A stretch of 64,000 nt of DNA from DAHVFK01 sp963755395 (GCA_963755395.1 CAVWJJ010000002.1:992001-1056000), one strand, 5' to 3'; positions 16,084-25,377 are shown, counted from the first letter of the stretch. Notes: generated by a model not told the origin, from the letters alone. A program made the numbers and translations.

Positions 16084-16117
16084 TGAATGACGCGAGCGCC
16101 TACCAGCGCGTCATTCA
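16084..16117. terminator. Stem-loop after korB
   Basis: Perfect 11-bp inverted repeat TGAATGACGCG ... CGCGTCATTCA with a 12-nt loop, 27 bp after the korB stop and before the convergent PilZ gene stop. No strong T-run follows on either strand (GCTCGTTT on +), so it is a bidirectional or Rho-assisted terminator at best. Confidence 0.4.
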
Positions 16118-16188
16118 TGGCTCGTTTGGATTCATTTCCTTGCCTGGAGTGCGCAAGACGAGAGCGCCGTCCTTTCGCCGCGGGATGC

Positions 16189-16947
16189 TCAGGCCAGGTC
16201 AATAACGAACAGGCGGATGAGGTCTTCCAGGACCTCGCGCGAAGCGAGCACTTTGCAGCCGAGCCGGGTCGCCCGCCTACCGTTGGGGAGGGTCGTCCGG
16301 GTGGCGTGACGCACTTCCAGGTCGACGAGCAGAGCGTCGGCTTCGGCGTGCCGGATGCGCGCGCTTTCCAGTCGCGTGCCTTCGCGCACGGCGATATTCG
16401 GGTCGGTGACCAGCGCGCAGACTGCGTCGAGACTGACGTCGATCAGCCGGGAGGCGAAGACCTGTTCCCCCAGGCGCAGGTCGCAGCGCACCATCGCCTC
16501 TGCCGGCGCCTTGATGCGGTCGAAGCTGCGGCGCTGCTGCATCCCGAGCATGGTCGTGGGCAGCCCGCACTGGATGCAGGGCAGGTTCGCTTCCGTGGCA
16601 TACCTGGGCTTGTCGCCCGCGAAGGCGAACTGCGCGCCACGGTGGTTGCAGCGCAGGACCAGCGAGCGCGCCGCCAGCGCCGCGACGTTGGCATTCTTGT
16701 TATCGGAACAGGCGAGCATCATCGTCCCGTTGGCCGGCTCGACGCGGACCAGTTTCGACAGCAGCATCAGTTGCGGCGGGAGACTCGCGGTCACAGTGTC
16801 GCCGTCCTCGAGCATCGAGTCCAGGATGCGGCCGATCTCGATTCCGGAGCGCACCAGGAGCCGCCCGGTGGTCGCCAGGCGCGCGGTGATGTTGGGCGAC
16901 GTCATCGTCGACCAGATTGCCAGCATGCGCGCAGGGCTCAAGGGCAT
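16189..16947 (-). CDS. PilZ-domain protein with YcgR-like N-terminus
   Basis: A 252-residue cytoplasmic protein in two parts. Residues about 25-130 form the flagellar-brake-type (YcgR N-like) beta domain, beginning near GRILDSMLEDGDTVTASL. Residues about 138-245 are a PilZ domain for cyclic di-GMP: the RxxxR motif is present as RSFDR, while the second motif (usually D/N-x-S-x-x-G) reads DVSLDA, so the final glycine is alanine. Binding is still likely. In the family such proteins slow flagellar rotation or control polysaccharide export. It is convergent with korB and no flagellar genes are near. The HD-GYP and GGDEF/EAL proteins elsewhere in the window could set the c-di-GMP level that it reads. 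Confidence 0.7.
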   Translation of the reverse strand: MPLSPARMLAIWSTMTSPNITARLATTGRLLVRSGIEIGRILDSMLEDGDTVTASLPPQLMLLSKLVRVEPANGTMMLACSDNKNANVAALAARSLVLRCNHRGAQFAFAGDKPRYATEANLPCIQCGLPTTMLGMQQRRSFDRIKAPAEAMVRCDLRLGEQVFASRLIDVSLDAVCALVTDPNIAVREGTRLESARIRHAEADALLVDLEVRHATRTTLPNGRRATRLGCKVLASREVLEDLIRLFVIDLA

Positions 16948-17037
16948 ATTCCGCAGACGGCGCGCAGCGACCGGGCGCGGGACTGTCGCGCTAGCCCGAC
17001 GCGCGGGCGGAGCTGCCTCGGGCCGCGGAAGGCCAGC

Positions 17038-17688
17038 CTAGTAGGCGGCCGAGAGCCCGCTTTCGACCAGCGTCTTCAGCTGCTCCCAGCCCCAGCTCGG
17101 CAGCGGCTTGCCGTTGACGAAGAACTCGGGCGTGGCGGTCACGTTCAGCTTTTGCGCGTCGCCCAGGTCCTGCTGCACGATCGTGTCCATGAGCGGCGAA
17201 TTCATGTCCTGCCTGAGCCGTCCCATGTCGAGCCCCACGCCGCGGATGTCGTTCCAGACCAGCTCCGGTTGCGGACGATGGTTCGGCGCCCAGTCCGACT
17301 GGGCCGCGAAAACCGCCTCCAGGGTTGGCCAGAACTTCCCTTGCATGTGCGCCGCGGCCAGGATCTTGACCACGGATTCCGAGCCGCTGTGAAACGGCGC
17401 GTAGCGCTCATACAGGCGGATCTGGCCGGGATGATCGTCCATCAGCTGCTTGACCATGGGGTAGAACTGCTTGCAGGTATCGCAGGCGGGGTCGAAGAAC
17501 TCGACGATCTCGACCTTGGCGGTCGGACTGCCGGTCGACGGCGAATAGTCCCGCACGTAGGTCGTCCGGTCGCGCCGGTACGCTTCGGCAGCCGCCTTCG
17601 ATGTCTGGCTTTCGTAATAGATCGCGCCGGCGACGAGAGCGGCCAGCAGCGATACGGCGGCAACGACAGCTACGTGTCTCTGTTTCAC
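17038..17688 (-). CDS. DsbA-family thiol oxidoreductase, membrane-anchored
   Basis: A 216-residue thioredoxin-fold protein of the DsbA/DsbG (Thioredoxin_4) family. An N-terminal uncleaved or signal segment (about 6-25, VAVVAAVSLLAALVAGAIYY) puts the domain in the periplasm. The active site is CDTC (Cys69, Cys72) in the context EFFDPACDTCKQFYP, and the cis-proline loop is VTATPEFFVNGKPL. The likely job is disulphide exchange in exported proteins. The GTG at 17688 is preferred because AGGAAG lies 7 bp upstream; an in-frame ATG further out (17748) would add 20 arginine-rich residues. A DsbB or VKOR partner is often adjacent to such genes, but none is seen here. Confidence 0.8.
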   Translation of the reverse strand: MKQRHVAVVAAVSLLAALVAGAIYYESQTSKAAAEAYRRDRTTYVRDYSPSTGSPTAKVEIVEFFDPACDTCKQFYPMVKQLMDDHPGQIRLYERYAPFHSGSESVVKILAAAHMQGKFWPTLEAVFAAQSDWAPNHRPQPELVWNDIRGVGLDMGRLRQDMNSPLMDTIVQQDLGDAQKLNVTATPEFFVNGKPLPSWGWEQLKTLVESGLSAAY

Positions 17689-17855
17689 ATCGAGCTTCCT
17701 GGAGCGAATCGCGGCATGGCAGCGTTCCCGCGAACGGACTCGCGCCAACTTACCGTAACCGCCGGTACCGCGACTGATCTATGTCAATGGCGCTAGTCGC
17801 AGAGCAGGACCGGCGCATTTGCCGCCGAGGCCGGCGGCGATGTCGACGAGTTTGG

Positions 17856-18317
17856 TCAGAAGCCGACGGTGATGCCGACCTGGCCGACGGGGTAAAGGTT
17901 GTACCGGTTCAGCGAGCGCTGGAGGCTGTAGCGATCGGCCCCCGCATCGGTCGGGTCGGGGGAGTCCTGGTAGATCACGCCGAGGTCGAAGTAGAACTTC
18001 ACTCCCGCGCCCGGAACCTTGCCGGAGCCGAAGCCGAGGTAGGGCGCGAGGCGGCGGCTCGGCTCGACCAGGCCGTTCAGGCTGCCGCTGTCGCCCTCCC
18101 GGAAGGCTCTCGGGTCGAGGGTGTAGAGGGATGCCAGGGGCGCGGCGACGAAGATCGGGGCGCGGTCGCCGACGGGGGCGCTCAGGCCCGGTGCGATCCA
18201 GCCGCCGGCGTTGCTGTCCAGCCCGACGGTGCCGACCCGCAGGCCGACGCCTTGCGCGCTCGCGGCGCTCGATGCGGCGAGCGCGACGACGAAGGCGACT
18301 GTCGCAGCGGATCTCAT
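17856..18317 (-). CDS. Small outer-membrane beta-barrel-like protein
   Basis: A 153-residue exported protein: signal peptide residues 1-21 (cleavage near ASAQG), then alternating strands such as VGLRVGTVGLDSNAG, RRLAPYLGFGSG, GVKFYFDLGVIYQ and a terminal strand QVGITVGF that ends in phenylalanine, the typical signal for outer-membrane assembly. The length would allow about eight strands (OmpW/OmpA-like barrel). Family assignment is not secure. It sits between the DsbA-like gene and the keto-acid decarboxylase gene. Confidence 0.6.
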   Translation of the reverse strand: MRSAATVAFVVALAASSAASAQGVGLRVGTVGLDSNAGGWIAPGLSAPVGDRAPIFVAAPLASLYTLDPRAFREGDSGSLNGLVEPSRRLAPYLGFGSGKVPGAGVKFYFDLGVIYQDSPDPTDAGADRYSLQRSLNRYNLYPVGQVGITVGF

Positions 18318-18381
18318 CGGTAATTTGTACCGCCACCCCGCAGTGGAGCGAAGGAATTACTCCACGACGGGAAGTGGAGCG

Positions 18382-20010
18382 CTACTTCTCCTTGCCCAGC
18401 GCACTCTTCTTTGCAATTGTCCCGGTGAAGCGCTCCAGCGTGCGCGAGAGCTCGCCGCGGGGGATGATGATTTCGATTAGGCGGAAAGTTCTCTTGTCGG
18501 CGACGGCGTCTTCGAGGGCGGCGGCGAGGGCTTCGCGGGTGGTGACGCGGGCGCCCTTGCCGCCCAGGGCGGGGGCGGCGTCGGCGAAGTTCCAGTCGTC
18601 GAGGTCGTTGTAGCCGGTGTCTTTCTGGAACGCCTTGAGCATGCCCCAGGCGGCGTTATTGAACACCAGCACGATCGGGTTCCAGCGCTGGCGGCGGCAG
18701 TTGCCAAGCTCCCAGCCGGTCATCTGGAACGCGCCGTCGCCGACCAGGACGAGGGGGCGCTTGTGGGAGGCGGCTTGCAGGCCGAGGCCGAAGGGGACGC
18801 CGGGGCCCATGGTGGCGTAGTAGCCGGGGGCGACCAGGGCGGTGGGAATGATGTCCATCGCGGTGAACAGGCAGTCGCCCATGTCGGAGGCGATCGGCAT
18901 CGGGCCATGGCGCGCGAACAGGTCGTTGACGGCGGTGGCGATGTCGATCGGGCGGATGGGGTGGGCGTCGGCCTTCAGGCCGCTGGGGTATTCGGCCGCG
19001 ACGGGCGTCGCGTCGCCCAGGCGCCTGGCGCGTTTCAACAGCGCGTCGACCAGCGCTTCGAGGCTGACGCCGGGATAGACGTGGTGGCCGAGGCGCACTT
19101 CGCCGTCGAAGGCGTGCACGGCGGTGCGCATGTCGATCTGCTGCTGCGAGACGCCGAAGTTGGTGTCGCACAGGATTACGCCGAGCATCAGCAGACCGTC
19201 GGAGCGCTCGACGATGCGGCGCACGCCGGCTTCGCCCGCCAGGCCCAGATAGGTGCCGGCGAGCGGCGCGTCCGTCTCGGCCAGGATGCCGCGCCCCATG
19301 AAGCTGGTGACCGCGGGGATGGCGAGCTTCTTCGCCAGCCGGGCGACCTTCTTCTCCAGCCCGTAGCGGCGCACTTCGACCCCGAGCAGGAGCGCCGGGC
19401 GGCGCGCGGCGGCGAGGCGCGCGTAGACCTCGTCCGCGGCCGCGGCCGCCGCCTGGCGGTCGATCGGCGCGGGCGCGTAGGCGGGCACTCCTGCGACCTC
19501 GGCCTCGACCATGTCGCGCGGCAGCTCGAGGTAGACCGGACGCGACTGGCGGCGCGCCTCGCTCAGCACGCGCGCGATCTCGCGCGCAGCGCTCGCGGCG
19601 TGGTCGAGCACGGCCTGGGCGCAGGTCACTTCGCTCATGACGAGGAACTGGCTGTCGAGGCGCTTGACCTGGTGGTGCAGGCCTAGGCCCATGCGGCTTT
19701 CGGCCGCGCCGGGGGCGCCCGAGATCACCACCAGCGCCGATTTCTCGGCGTAGGCGGTCGCGACCGCGTTGACCATGTTGAGCGCGCCCGCGCCGTAGGT
19801 GACTGCGGCGACGCCGAGCGTGCCGCGGTAGCGCGCGGCGGCGTCGGCGGCGAAGCCGACCGCCGGCTCGTGGCTGAGCGTGTGCAGCGGCAGGATGCCC
19901 GAGCGCTCGATTTCGCGGAAGAACGGCAGCGCGAAGTCGCCCGGAATGCCGAAGATTTCTCCGGCACCGTAGTCCTTCAGCGCGGCGAGCAGTGCGTGTG
20001 CGAGCTTCAT
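18382..20010 (-). CDS. TPP-dependent 2-keto-acid decarboxylase (phenylpyruvate/indolepyruvate type)
   Basis: A 542-residue thiamine-diphosphate enzyme of the pyruvate-decarboxylase group. The PYR domain (1-170) has the catalytic glutamate Glu48 (in HTLSHEPAVGFAADA), the middle domain follows (190-330), and the PP domain has VGDGAFQMTGWELGNC and FNNAAWGMLKAFQ (GDG-N25ish-NN Mg/TPP motif). Members decarboxylate 2-keto acids such as phenylpyruvate or indolepyruvate to aldehydes. Acetolactate synthase is less likely because the HH and acetolactate-specific features are absent. The ATG at 20010 aligns with the usual family start (MKLAHALLAALKDYGAGEIFGIPG); an upstream in-frame ATG adds an unlikely hydrophobic extension. 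Stands alone. Confidence 0.85.
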   Translation of the reverse strand: MKLAHALLAALKDYGAGEIFGIPGDFALPFFREIERSGILPLHTLSHEPAVGFAADAAARYRGTLGVAAVTYGAGALNMVNAVATAYAEKSALVVISGAPGAAESRMGLGLHHQVKRLDSQFLVMSEVTCAQAVLDHAASAAREIARVLSEARRQSRPVYLELPRDMVEAEVAGVPAYAPAPIDRQAAAAAADEVYARLAAARRPALLLGVEVRRYGLEKKVARLAKKLAIPAVTSFMGRGILAETDAPLAGTYLGLAGEAGVRRIVERSDGLLMLGVILCDTNFGVSQQQIDMRTAVHAFDGEVRLGHHVYPGVSLEALVDALLKRARRLGDATPVAAEYPSGLKADAHPIRPIDIATAVNDLFARHGPMPIASDMGDCLFTAMDIIPTALVAPGYYATMGPGVPFGLGLQAASHKRPLVLVGDGAFQMTGWELGNCRRQRWNPIVLVFNNAAWGMLKAFQKDTGYNDLDDWNFADAAPALGGKGARVTTREALAAALEDAVADKRTFRLIEIIIPRGELSRTLERFTGTIAKKSALGKEK

Positions 20011-20229
20011 TGTGCCGGCGGCGGATGCCGCGATGACCGCCGCTATCCTAATCAAAATCGGGTGATACGGCGCTTTCGGCGCCTGTAGCCCGGCTGACGC
20101 GCGGGAATCGAGGCACTAGTTGGCATTTTGGCCGCGATTTCCCCCTCATTCGCCACCGTGCGTGTTCCTTCGGGGCAATCAGAGGTATACGCTGGGCCAA
20201 GGCTCCCACCGTCGTCGCGAGAAAGGCCC

Positions 20230-20829
20230 ATGAAGCGCTCCACGGACTATCCGCACTTGCTCGGCTCGGTCAATGCGCTGTCCGAGGCGCTCGAAGTGCG
20301 CGATGCGTACACGCGCTCGCACTGCGACCGCGCGGTGCGCCTGGCCACGGAGCTGGGGTATGCCTGCGATGTTTCGGACCTCGAGCTCGAGCGACTGCGC
20401 GTCGGTGCGCGCTTTCACGACATCGGAAAGATCGGGATTCCGGACGCCGTGCTGCTGAAGCCTGCGCGCCTTACGGACGACGAATGGATCCTGATGATGG
20501 CTCATTCGGCGCTCGGGGAGCAGATATTCATGGCGACTGCGCTGCCAGATCAGGACGAGATCGCGACCGTGATACGTCACCACCACGAGTCATTCGACGG
20601 CAGCGGCTATCCGGACGGCCTGGCGGGGGAAGCGATCCCGCTCCTGAGCCGCATCCTGCTGATCGTGGACGCCTACGACGCGATGACGACCACGCGCCCC
20701 TATCATTTGGAGCGCACGCGCGCGCAGGCGATGGAAATCATGTGGTCCGAGAGCGGCAGCAAGTTCGACCCCGAGATATTCCGCATCTTCTCGGCCCTGA
20801 TCGACCACAGTCCCGCGCGCATGCACTGA
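20230..20829 (+). CDS. HD-GYP domain phosphodiesterase
   Basis: A 199-residue stand-alone HD-GYP domain. It has the metal-binding HDIGKIGIPD near residue 78, a second histidine cluster VIRHHHESFDGSGYPDGLAG with the GYP element intact, and VDAYDAMTTTRPY. In active members this set hydrolyses cyclic di-GMP to GMP. There is no receiver or sensor domain, so activity would be governed by expression or by a partner. Start ATG 20230 with GAGAAAGG 5 bp upstream; the longer in-frame extension upstream has no homology-like features. Confidence 0.85.
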   Translation: MKRSTDYPHLLGSVNALSEALEVRDAYTRSHCDRAVRLATELGYACDVSDLELERLRVGARFHDIGKIGIPDAVLLKPARLTDDEWILMMAHSALGEQIFMATALPDQDEIATVIRHHHESFDGSGYPDGLAGEAIPLLSRILLIVDAYDAMTTTRPYHLERTRAQAMEIMWSESGSKFDPEIFRIFSALIDHSPARMH

Positions 20830-20937
20830 GCGGCGCGAGCCGCATTGCATCGGAAGAGTTGCATCGGGCGGCGCTTTGCGCCTAGCATCGCGTCGCGAAA
20901 AGTACATTTGGGCGCCTCGACTCTCCCACGGCACAGC

Positions 20938-21396
20938 ATGGCCATCCCGGCGGTCGACATAGGAGACGTGGGACACGCGATCCAGCTCGCGCTGGCGCCG
21001 GTCTTTCTGCTCACGGGAATCGCCGGCATCCTGAACGTCATGGCGGGCCGCCTGGCGCGCATCATCGACCGCGGCCGCCAGCTCGGCGAGCGCCCGATCC
21101 CGCAGGAGCTGCAAGCGGGCGAGACGCTGCAGGTCGAGCTCGACAGCCTCGAGCGCAGGCGCAATCTCGCCAGCCACGCGATCACCGCCTGCACCTTCGC
21201 CGCGCTCCTGGTCTGCACGGTGATCGTGGCGCTTTTCGTGGAAGTCCTGGCGCAGGCGAGGCTTAGCTGGCTCGTCGGCGCGCTGTTTACCGGTTCGACC
21301 GTCGCGCTGGTGGCTGGCCTGGGGTACTTTCTGCGCGAGGTGCGTCTCGCCACGCAGACGGTCCGCATTCCGGCGGCGGCGCACAAGAAGCGATAG
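20938..21396 (+). CDS. DUF2721 family membrane protein
   Basis: A 152-residue membrane protein of the DUF2721 family. Three hydrophobic segments are visible: about 12-34 (LALAPVFLLTGIAGILNVMAGRL), 84-106 and 112-133. The arginine-rich loop GRLARIIDRGRQLGE after the first helix and the LERRRNLASHAI segment before the second are typical. Function unknown. The ATG at 20938 begins directly before the conserved DVGHAIQLALAP. The MbfA gene follows after 19 bp. Confidence 0.72.
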   Translation: MAIPAVDIGDVGHAIQLALAPVFLLTGIAGILNVMAGRLARIIDRGRQLGERPIPQELQAGETLQVELDSLERRRNLASHAITACTFAALLVCTVIVALFVEVLAQARLSWLVGALFTGSTVALVAGLGYFLREVRLATQTVRIPAAAHKKR

Positions 21397-21415
21397 CATC
21401 CGGCCCCTGCGCGCC

Positions 21416-22537
21416 ATGGCAGACAAGATCGCACGCTACCGGGCCAACCTCCAGGGCGAGATCGACAGCTCGGCCATGTACCGGGCGATGGCGGAGCTCG
21501 ACGCCCAGCCCGAGCGCGCGGAGATCTTCCGCCGCCTCGCGGCGGTGGAGCAAAGCCACGCCGACTTCTGGCGCAAGCAGTTGGCGGACGCCGGCGCGAG
21601 CGCGCCGGCGCCGATCCCGAGCTGGCGCGCGAAACTGCTCTCCTGGATCGCGCGGCGTTTCGGACCGCAGATCGTGATCCCGACGCTGCGCACTCTCGAG
21701 CAGGTCGACCGCGACGTCTACGACGACCAGCCGGAGTCGCGCGACACGCCGCTTCCGGCCCAGGAGCGCTCGCACGCGCGCGTGCTGAGCGAGCTGACGG
21801 GCGCCGCCCGCACGGCTTGGGACGGCAGCGCGTATTCGAGCCTGGAGGGCCGCCACGGCGCGGGCGGCGGCAACGCCCTGCGCGCCGCGGTGCTCGGCGT
21901 GAACGACGGCCTGGTGTCGAACATGAGCCTCGTCATGGGGGTGGCGGGCGCCGAGTTCACCCGCCAGACGGTGCTCGTTACCGGCCTCGCCGGCCTGATC
22001 GCCGGCGCCTGCTCCATGGCGCTGGGCGAGTGGCTGTCGGTGCAGAACTCGCGCGAGCTATACCGCAAGCAGATCGCAACCGAGAAGGACGAGCTGGCGC
22101 AAGTGCCCGACGAAGAGCAGCAGGAGCTGGTGCTGATCTACCAGTCGAAAGGCATGGACCGCCCGACGGCCGAGCAGACAGCGGCACGCGTGATGGCGAA
22201 CAGGAGTTCCGCGCTCGACACGCTGGTGCGCGAGGAGATCGGAATCAATCCGGACGACCTCGGCGGCTCCGCCTGGTCCGCTGCCGCGACCTCGTTCGCC
22301 GTCTTCATGCTGGGCGCGATCTTTCCCGTGGCGCCGTTCTTCTTCGCCGGCGGCGCCGCCGGCGTGGCGGCGAGCACGGCGCTGAGCGGCGCCGCGCTCT
22401 TCGGCAGCGGCGCGTTGACTAGCGTCTTCACCGGCCGCGGCGCGACGTTCTCGGGAATGCGCCAGGCCGCCATCGGCCTTGCCGCCGCGTGCGTGACCTA
22501 CGGACTGGGGAGGTTGCTGGGGGTCTCGCTCGGCTAG
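21416..22537 (+). CDS. MbfA-type ferritin-like/VIT1 iron exporter
   Basis: A 373-residue fusion. The N-terminal ferritin-like (erythrin) domain spans about 1-140 with glutamates in EIDSSAMYRAMAELD and AAVEQSHADFW that supply the di-iron site. The C-terminal VIT1/CCC1 transporter domain (about 155-373) contains AVLGVNDGLVSNMSLVMGVAGA, SMALGEWLSVQNSRELY and the helix pair at the end. This is the architecture of MbfA (membrane-bound ferritin) of Bradyrhizobium and Agrobacterium, which exports iron and protects against peroxide. Expression is usually iron-responsive through Irr or Fur; no clear operator was identified here. It converges on aioR with an 11-bp gap. Confidence 0.85.
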   Translation: MADKIARYRANLQGEIDSSAMYRAMAELDAQPERAEIFRRLAAVEQSHADFWRKQLADAGASAPAPIPSWRAKLLSWIARRFGPQIVIPTLRTLEQVDRDVYDDQPESRDTPLPAQERSHARVLSELTGAARTAWDGSAYSSLEGRHGAGGGNALRAAVLGVNDGLVSNMSLVMGVAGAEFTRQTVLVTGLAGLIAGACSMALGEWLSVQNSRELYRKQIATEKDELAQVPDEEQQELVLIYQSKGMDRPTAEQTAARVMANRSSALDTLVREEIGINPDDLGGSAWSAAATSFAVFMLGAIFPVAPFFFAGGAAGVAASTALSGAALFGSGALTSVFTGRGATFSGMRQAAIGLAAACVTYGLGRLLGVSLG

Positions 22538-22548
22538 CTCGCGCCACG

Positions 22549-23910
22549 CTAGTCCCGCTCCCAGGACTCTGCGGTGCCGAGCTGGTGCCTGCGCATCTTC
22601 TCCCACAGGTTCTTGCGCGAGATGCCGAGCGCCTTCGCAGTCTCGGCGATCCGGCCGCGGTGCTGCTGCAGGGCGCTCGAGATGAAAGCGCGCTCGCAGC
22701 CGGCGAGAAACGCATCCAGCAGCATGTGGTCGAGCGCGTTCGGGCCGGCGCCGGGATACAGGGCCGAGTCGTCCAGGTCCTCGGGCAGAAGGATTGAGTT
22801 CGAGCTGAATATGCAGGCACGCTCGATGACGTTCTTCAACTCGCGCACGTTGCCCGGCCACTTGCGCTTGAGCAGCGTCGCTAGGGCGTGCGGGTGCAGA
22901 GCCTTTAGGCCCTCGTTCTGGCGGGCGCAGCTCTCGGCCAGGAACCGGTTGGCCAGCCACAGGATGTCCTCGGGCCGCTCGCTGAGCTGCGGAATGTGCA
23001 GATGCACGAGGTTGATGCGGTAGTAGAGGTCCTCCCGGAATGCGCCTCTCGTCACTTCGACCTGCAGGTCGCGGTTGGTCGCGCAGATGAGCTGGAAGCT
23101 GGTCGGGTGCTCCTCCTCCCCGCCCAGGCGCTTGACCCGCCGCTCCTGCAGGGCGCGCAGCAGCTTCACCTGCATCGGCAGCAGCAGGTCGCCGATCTCG
23201 TCGAGAAACAGCGTTCCGCCGTCGGCCTGCGCGAAGAAGCCCTTCTTCGCCCGCTCGGCGCCGGTAAACGCGCCGCGCTCGAAGCCGAAGAACTCGGCCT
23301 CGATCAGGCTCTCGGGCAGTGCACCGCAGTTGACCGCGACGAACGGCCGCGGCGGCGCGCTCGCGCCGTCGGAAGCGAGCTCGTGAAGGTGCCGGGCGAG
23401 AACCTCCTTGCCTACCCCCGACTCGCCAGTGATGAGGACGCTGGAAGCGCGTTTGGCGATGCGCGGCAGGTTTTCGCACACCCTGCGCACGGCGGGTGAG
23501 ATGCCGAGCACCGTCGCCTCGGCGACCGGCTGGACGTCCGCGCGGGCGCCGGTGATACCGCGGATCTTCTCCACCAGAGCGCTGATGTCGAACGGCTTGG
23601 TGACGAAGTCCCTCGCGCCGAATTTCAGCAGCTCGACTGCGCGCTCGACCGTGGCGTACGCCGTGATGAACACGAACGGCGGCGAGAGCGTCTTCTGCTG
23701 CGCGATCCTGCGGAACACGTCGTCGCCGGAGATGTCCGGCAGCCGCAGGTCGCTGATCACCGCCGCGTAGTCCTTCGCCTCGAGGGCGCGCAGCGCCTCG
23801 CCGCCGCTCTGGTACCAGTCGACGCCGAATCCCTCGAGGCCGAAGCGGTCCGAGAGCGATTCGCCCATGATCGGGTCGTCTTCAATAAGACACAGCCTTG
23901 GTCCGCGCAT
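22549..23910 (-). CDS. aioR: AioR, sigma-54-dependent arsenite response regulator
   Basis: A 453-residue NtrC-family activator. Receiver domain (1-120) with the acidic pair E10-D11 and phosphoacceptor Asp54 (VISDLRLPD) and Lys105. Central AAA+ domain (about 135-370): Walker A GESGVGK (162-168), the sigma-54-contact loop GAFTGA (213-218) and a Walker B GGTLFLDEIGD. C-terminal Fis-type HTH (RIAETAKALGISRKNLWEKMRRH). The intact GAFTGA shows it activates sigma-54 RNA polymerase, matching the -24/-12 promoter in front of aioB. The start at 23910 is supported by GGAGG 6 bp upstream and overlaps the aioS end by 29 bp. Operon order aioX-aioS-aioR. Confidence 0.9.
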   Translation of the reverse strand: MRGPRLCLIEDDPIMGESLSDRFGLEGFGVDWYQSGGEALRALEAKDYAAVISDLRLPDISGDDVFRRIAQQKTLSPPFVFITAYATVERAVELLKFGARDFVTKPFDISALVEKIRGITGARADVQPVAEATVLGISPAVRRVCENLPRIAKRASSVLITGESGVGKEVLARHLHELASDGASAPPRPFVAVNCGALPESLIEAEFFGFERGAFTGAERAKKGFFAQADGGTLFLDEIGDLLLPMQVKLLRALQERRVKRLGGEEEHPTSFQLICATNRDLQVEVTRGAFREDLYYRINLVHLHIPQLSERPEDILWLANRFLAESCARQNEGLKALHPHALATLLKRKWPGNVRELKNVIERACIFSSNSILLPEDLDDSALYPGAGPNALDHMLLDAFLAGCERAFISSALQQHRGRIAETAKALGISRKNLWEKMRRHQLGTAESWERD

Positions 23911-25369
23911 CGCGCGCCTCCGCAAGTGGCAGGACGACTTCGAAAACAGTATGCCCCGGCTCGCTCGATGCGGATATGGTGCCGCCGAGCTGGGTGACGA
24001 CCTGATAGCTCACCCAGAGCCCCAGGCCGTAGCCTCTGCCGGGCATCGGCTCGCCTTCCGCCGAATACGGCTCGAACAGGTGCTCGATCACCTCGGGCGG
24101 AATGTGCTGCCCGGAGTTGGAGATCCGCACCGTGAGATTGCCGCGGGCCACCGATGCCCTCAGTGTCACGCGCCCGCCCGCTTCGACGGCCTGCACAGCG
24201 TTGAGCAGCAGGTTTAGCACGAGCTGGCGCACCATGTGCGCCGGAACTCCGAGTGGGCCCTCTATGTCGCAGCCCCATTCCAGGCGGGCTTTCTTCGTCG
24301 GAAGCTGCGGACCGATCAGGGTCCTCAGGTCGTCCCAATCGGCCGGCTGCATCGCCGGAGAATCGAGCCGCGCCTCCAGCAGCAGAGCCCCGACCGTGGA
24401 GCGGATCTGCGTCAGCCCGCGTTGCAGCAGGCCCACGGTCTTCTGGCCGAACGAGTCGAGGTCCCCGTGCCGAGACAGCGTGTCCACGGCGTTGAGCATC
24501 CCCCCAAGCGGGTTGTTGATCTCGTGCGCGATGCCGGCCGAGAGCCGGCCCACCGCCGCGAGGCGCTCGGCGACCAGGACCTGGCGCTCGAGCTGGTCCT
24601 TGTCCTCGAGCTGGTGCAGCATGCTCCTGAACTGCGCGGCGAGCTGGCCGGTTTCGTCGGCGCCCTGGAGCTTGACCTGGGCCGCGAGCGCCGCCGGCGG
24701 CTCGTGCCCCACCCGTCGCATCACCGCAGCGAGGCTGGTCAGCGGCTTGACGATCCGGTTGCCCCAGAACCAGCCGAGCGGGAGCAGGATGAGCAGCCCG
24801 GGAACGCTGATCGCCACCACGTCGAGCAGCACCGAGGCCGCGCGGTCGTACAGCCGGTGCGCCTCATACGAGAGCACCACGTATCCGATCGTGCTGCCGT
24901 CGTCGGAATCGAGGCGCACCGCCGCGGCCGCGTCGCGCACGGCAAGGTAGCCGGGGAAATCGAACGAGAAATCGCCGTGCCGGCGGGCGAGGCCTTCGAG
25001 CACCAGCTGCATCTCGGGCGGCAGGCTGCCTTCCCGCTCCTTGATCCGGATACGCGACGGGTCCGACGACGCGTAGACCTCGCGGCGCGCATCCAGCACG
25101 ACGATGTCCCGCAGCGGGCTGGACGGGTCCTTGCTCGCGATCGGCGCGCGCACGATCTCGTAGGTGCGCCAGACATCCTCCTTCAGCAGGGGGTCCCTCA
25201 CGGTGCGCGCCAAGGTGCGGGCCAGGCTGTTTGCGCTCGCGCGCAGGTCGCGCTTGGCGTCGGCCAGCGCGCGCGTGAGTAGCGCCGTGGTAAGCACGAC
25301 CTCGGTGAGAAGGATCACCGCCGTGAGCGCGAGCGGAACCTTGAGGCGGTAGCTCAGAGCCTGGAACAA
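23882..25369 (-). CDS. aioS: AioS, arsenite-sensing histidine kinase
   Basis: A 495-residue transmembrane sensor kinase. Two membrane segments (about 10-32 and 180-205) flank a periplasmic domain of about 150 residues with VREVYASSDPSRI-like sequence (double-Cache-like), which in the known system contacts arsenite-loaded AioX. Then HAMP (about 205-260), dimerisation and phosphoacceptor box SAGIAHEINNPLGG, and an HATPase domain with N (LLNAVQA), EVIEHLFEPY and GRGYGLGLWVSY boxes. The start is the TTG at 25369, 8 bp after the aioX stop with AGGGCGG upstream, an uncommon start codon. It phosphorylates AioR. Confidence 0.87.
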   Translation of the reverse strand: MFQALSYRLKVPLALTAVILLTEVVLTTALLTRALADAKRDLRASANSLARTLARTVRDPLLKEDVWRTYEIVRAPIASKDPSSPLRDIVVLDARREVYASSDPSRIRIKEREGSLPPEMQLVLEGLARRHGDFSFDFPGYLAVRDAAAAVRLDSDDGSTIGYVVLSYEAHRLYDRAASVLLDVVAISVPGLLILLPLGWFWGNRIVKPLTSLAAVMRRVGHEPPAALAAQVKLQGADETGQLAAQFRSMLHQLEDKDQLERQVLVAERLAAVGRLSAGIAHEINNPLGGMLNAVDTLSRHGDLDSFGQKTVGLLQRGLTQIRSTVGALLLEARLDSPAMQPADWDDLRTLIGPQLPTKKARLEWGCDIEGPLGVPAHMVRQLVLNLLLNAVQAVEAGGRVTLRASVARGNLTVRISNSGQHIPPEVIEHLFEPYSAEGEPMPGRGYGLGLWVSYQVVTQLGGTISASSEPGHTVFEVVLPLAEARDARTKAVSY

Positions 25370-25377
25370 GGTCCGCC

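Noticed and set aside
20011..20229. Possible regulatory RNA in the gap before the HD-GYP gene
   Set aside because: No hairpin with a T-run and no conserved element could be identified.
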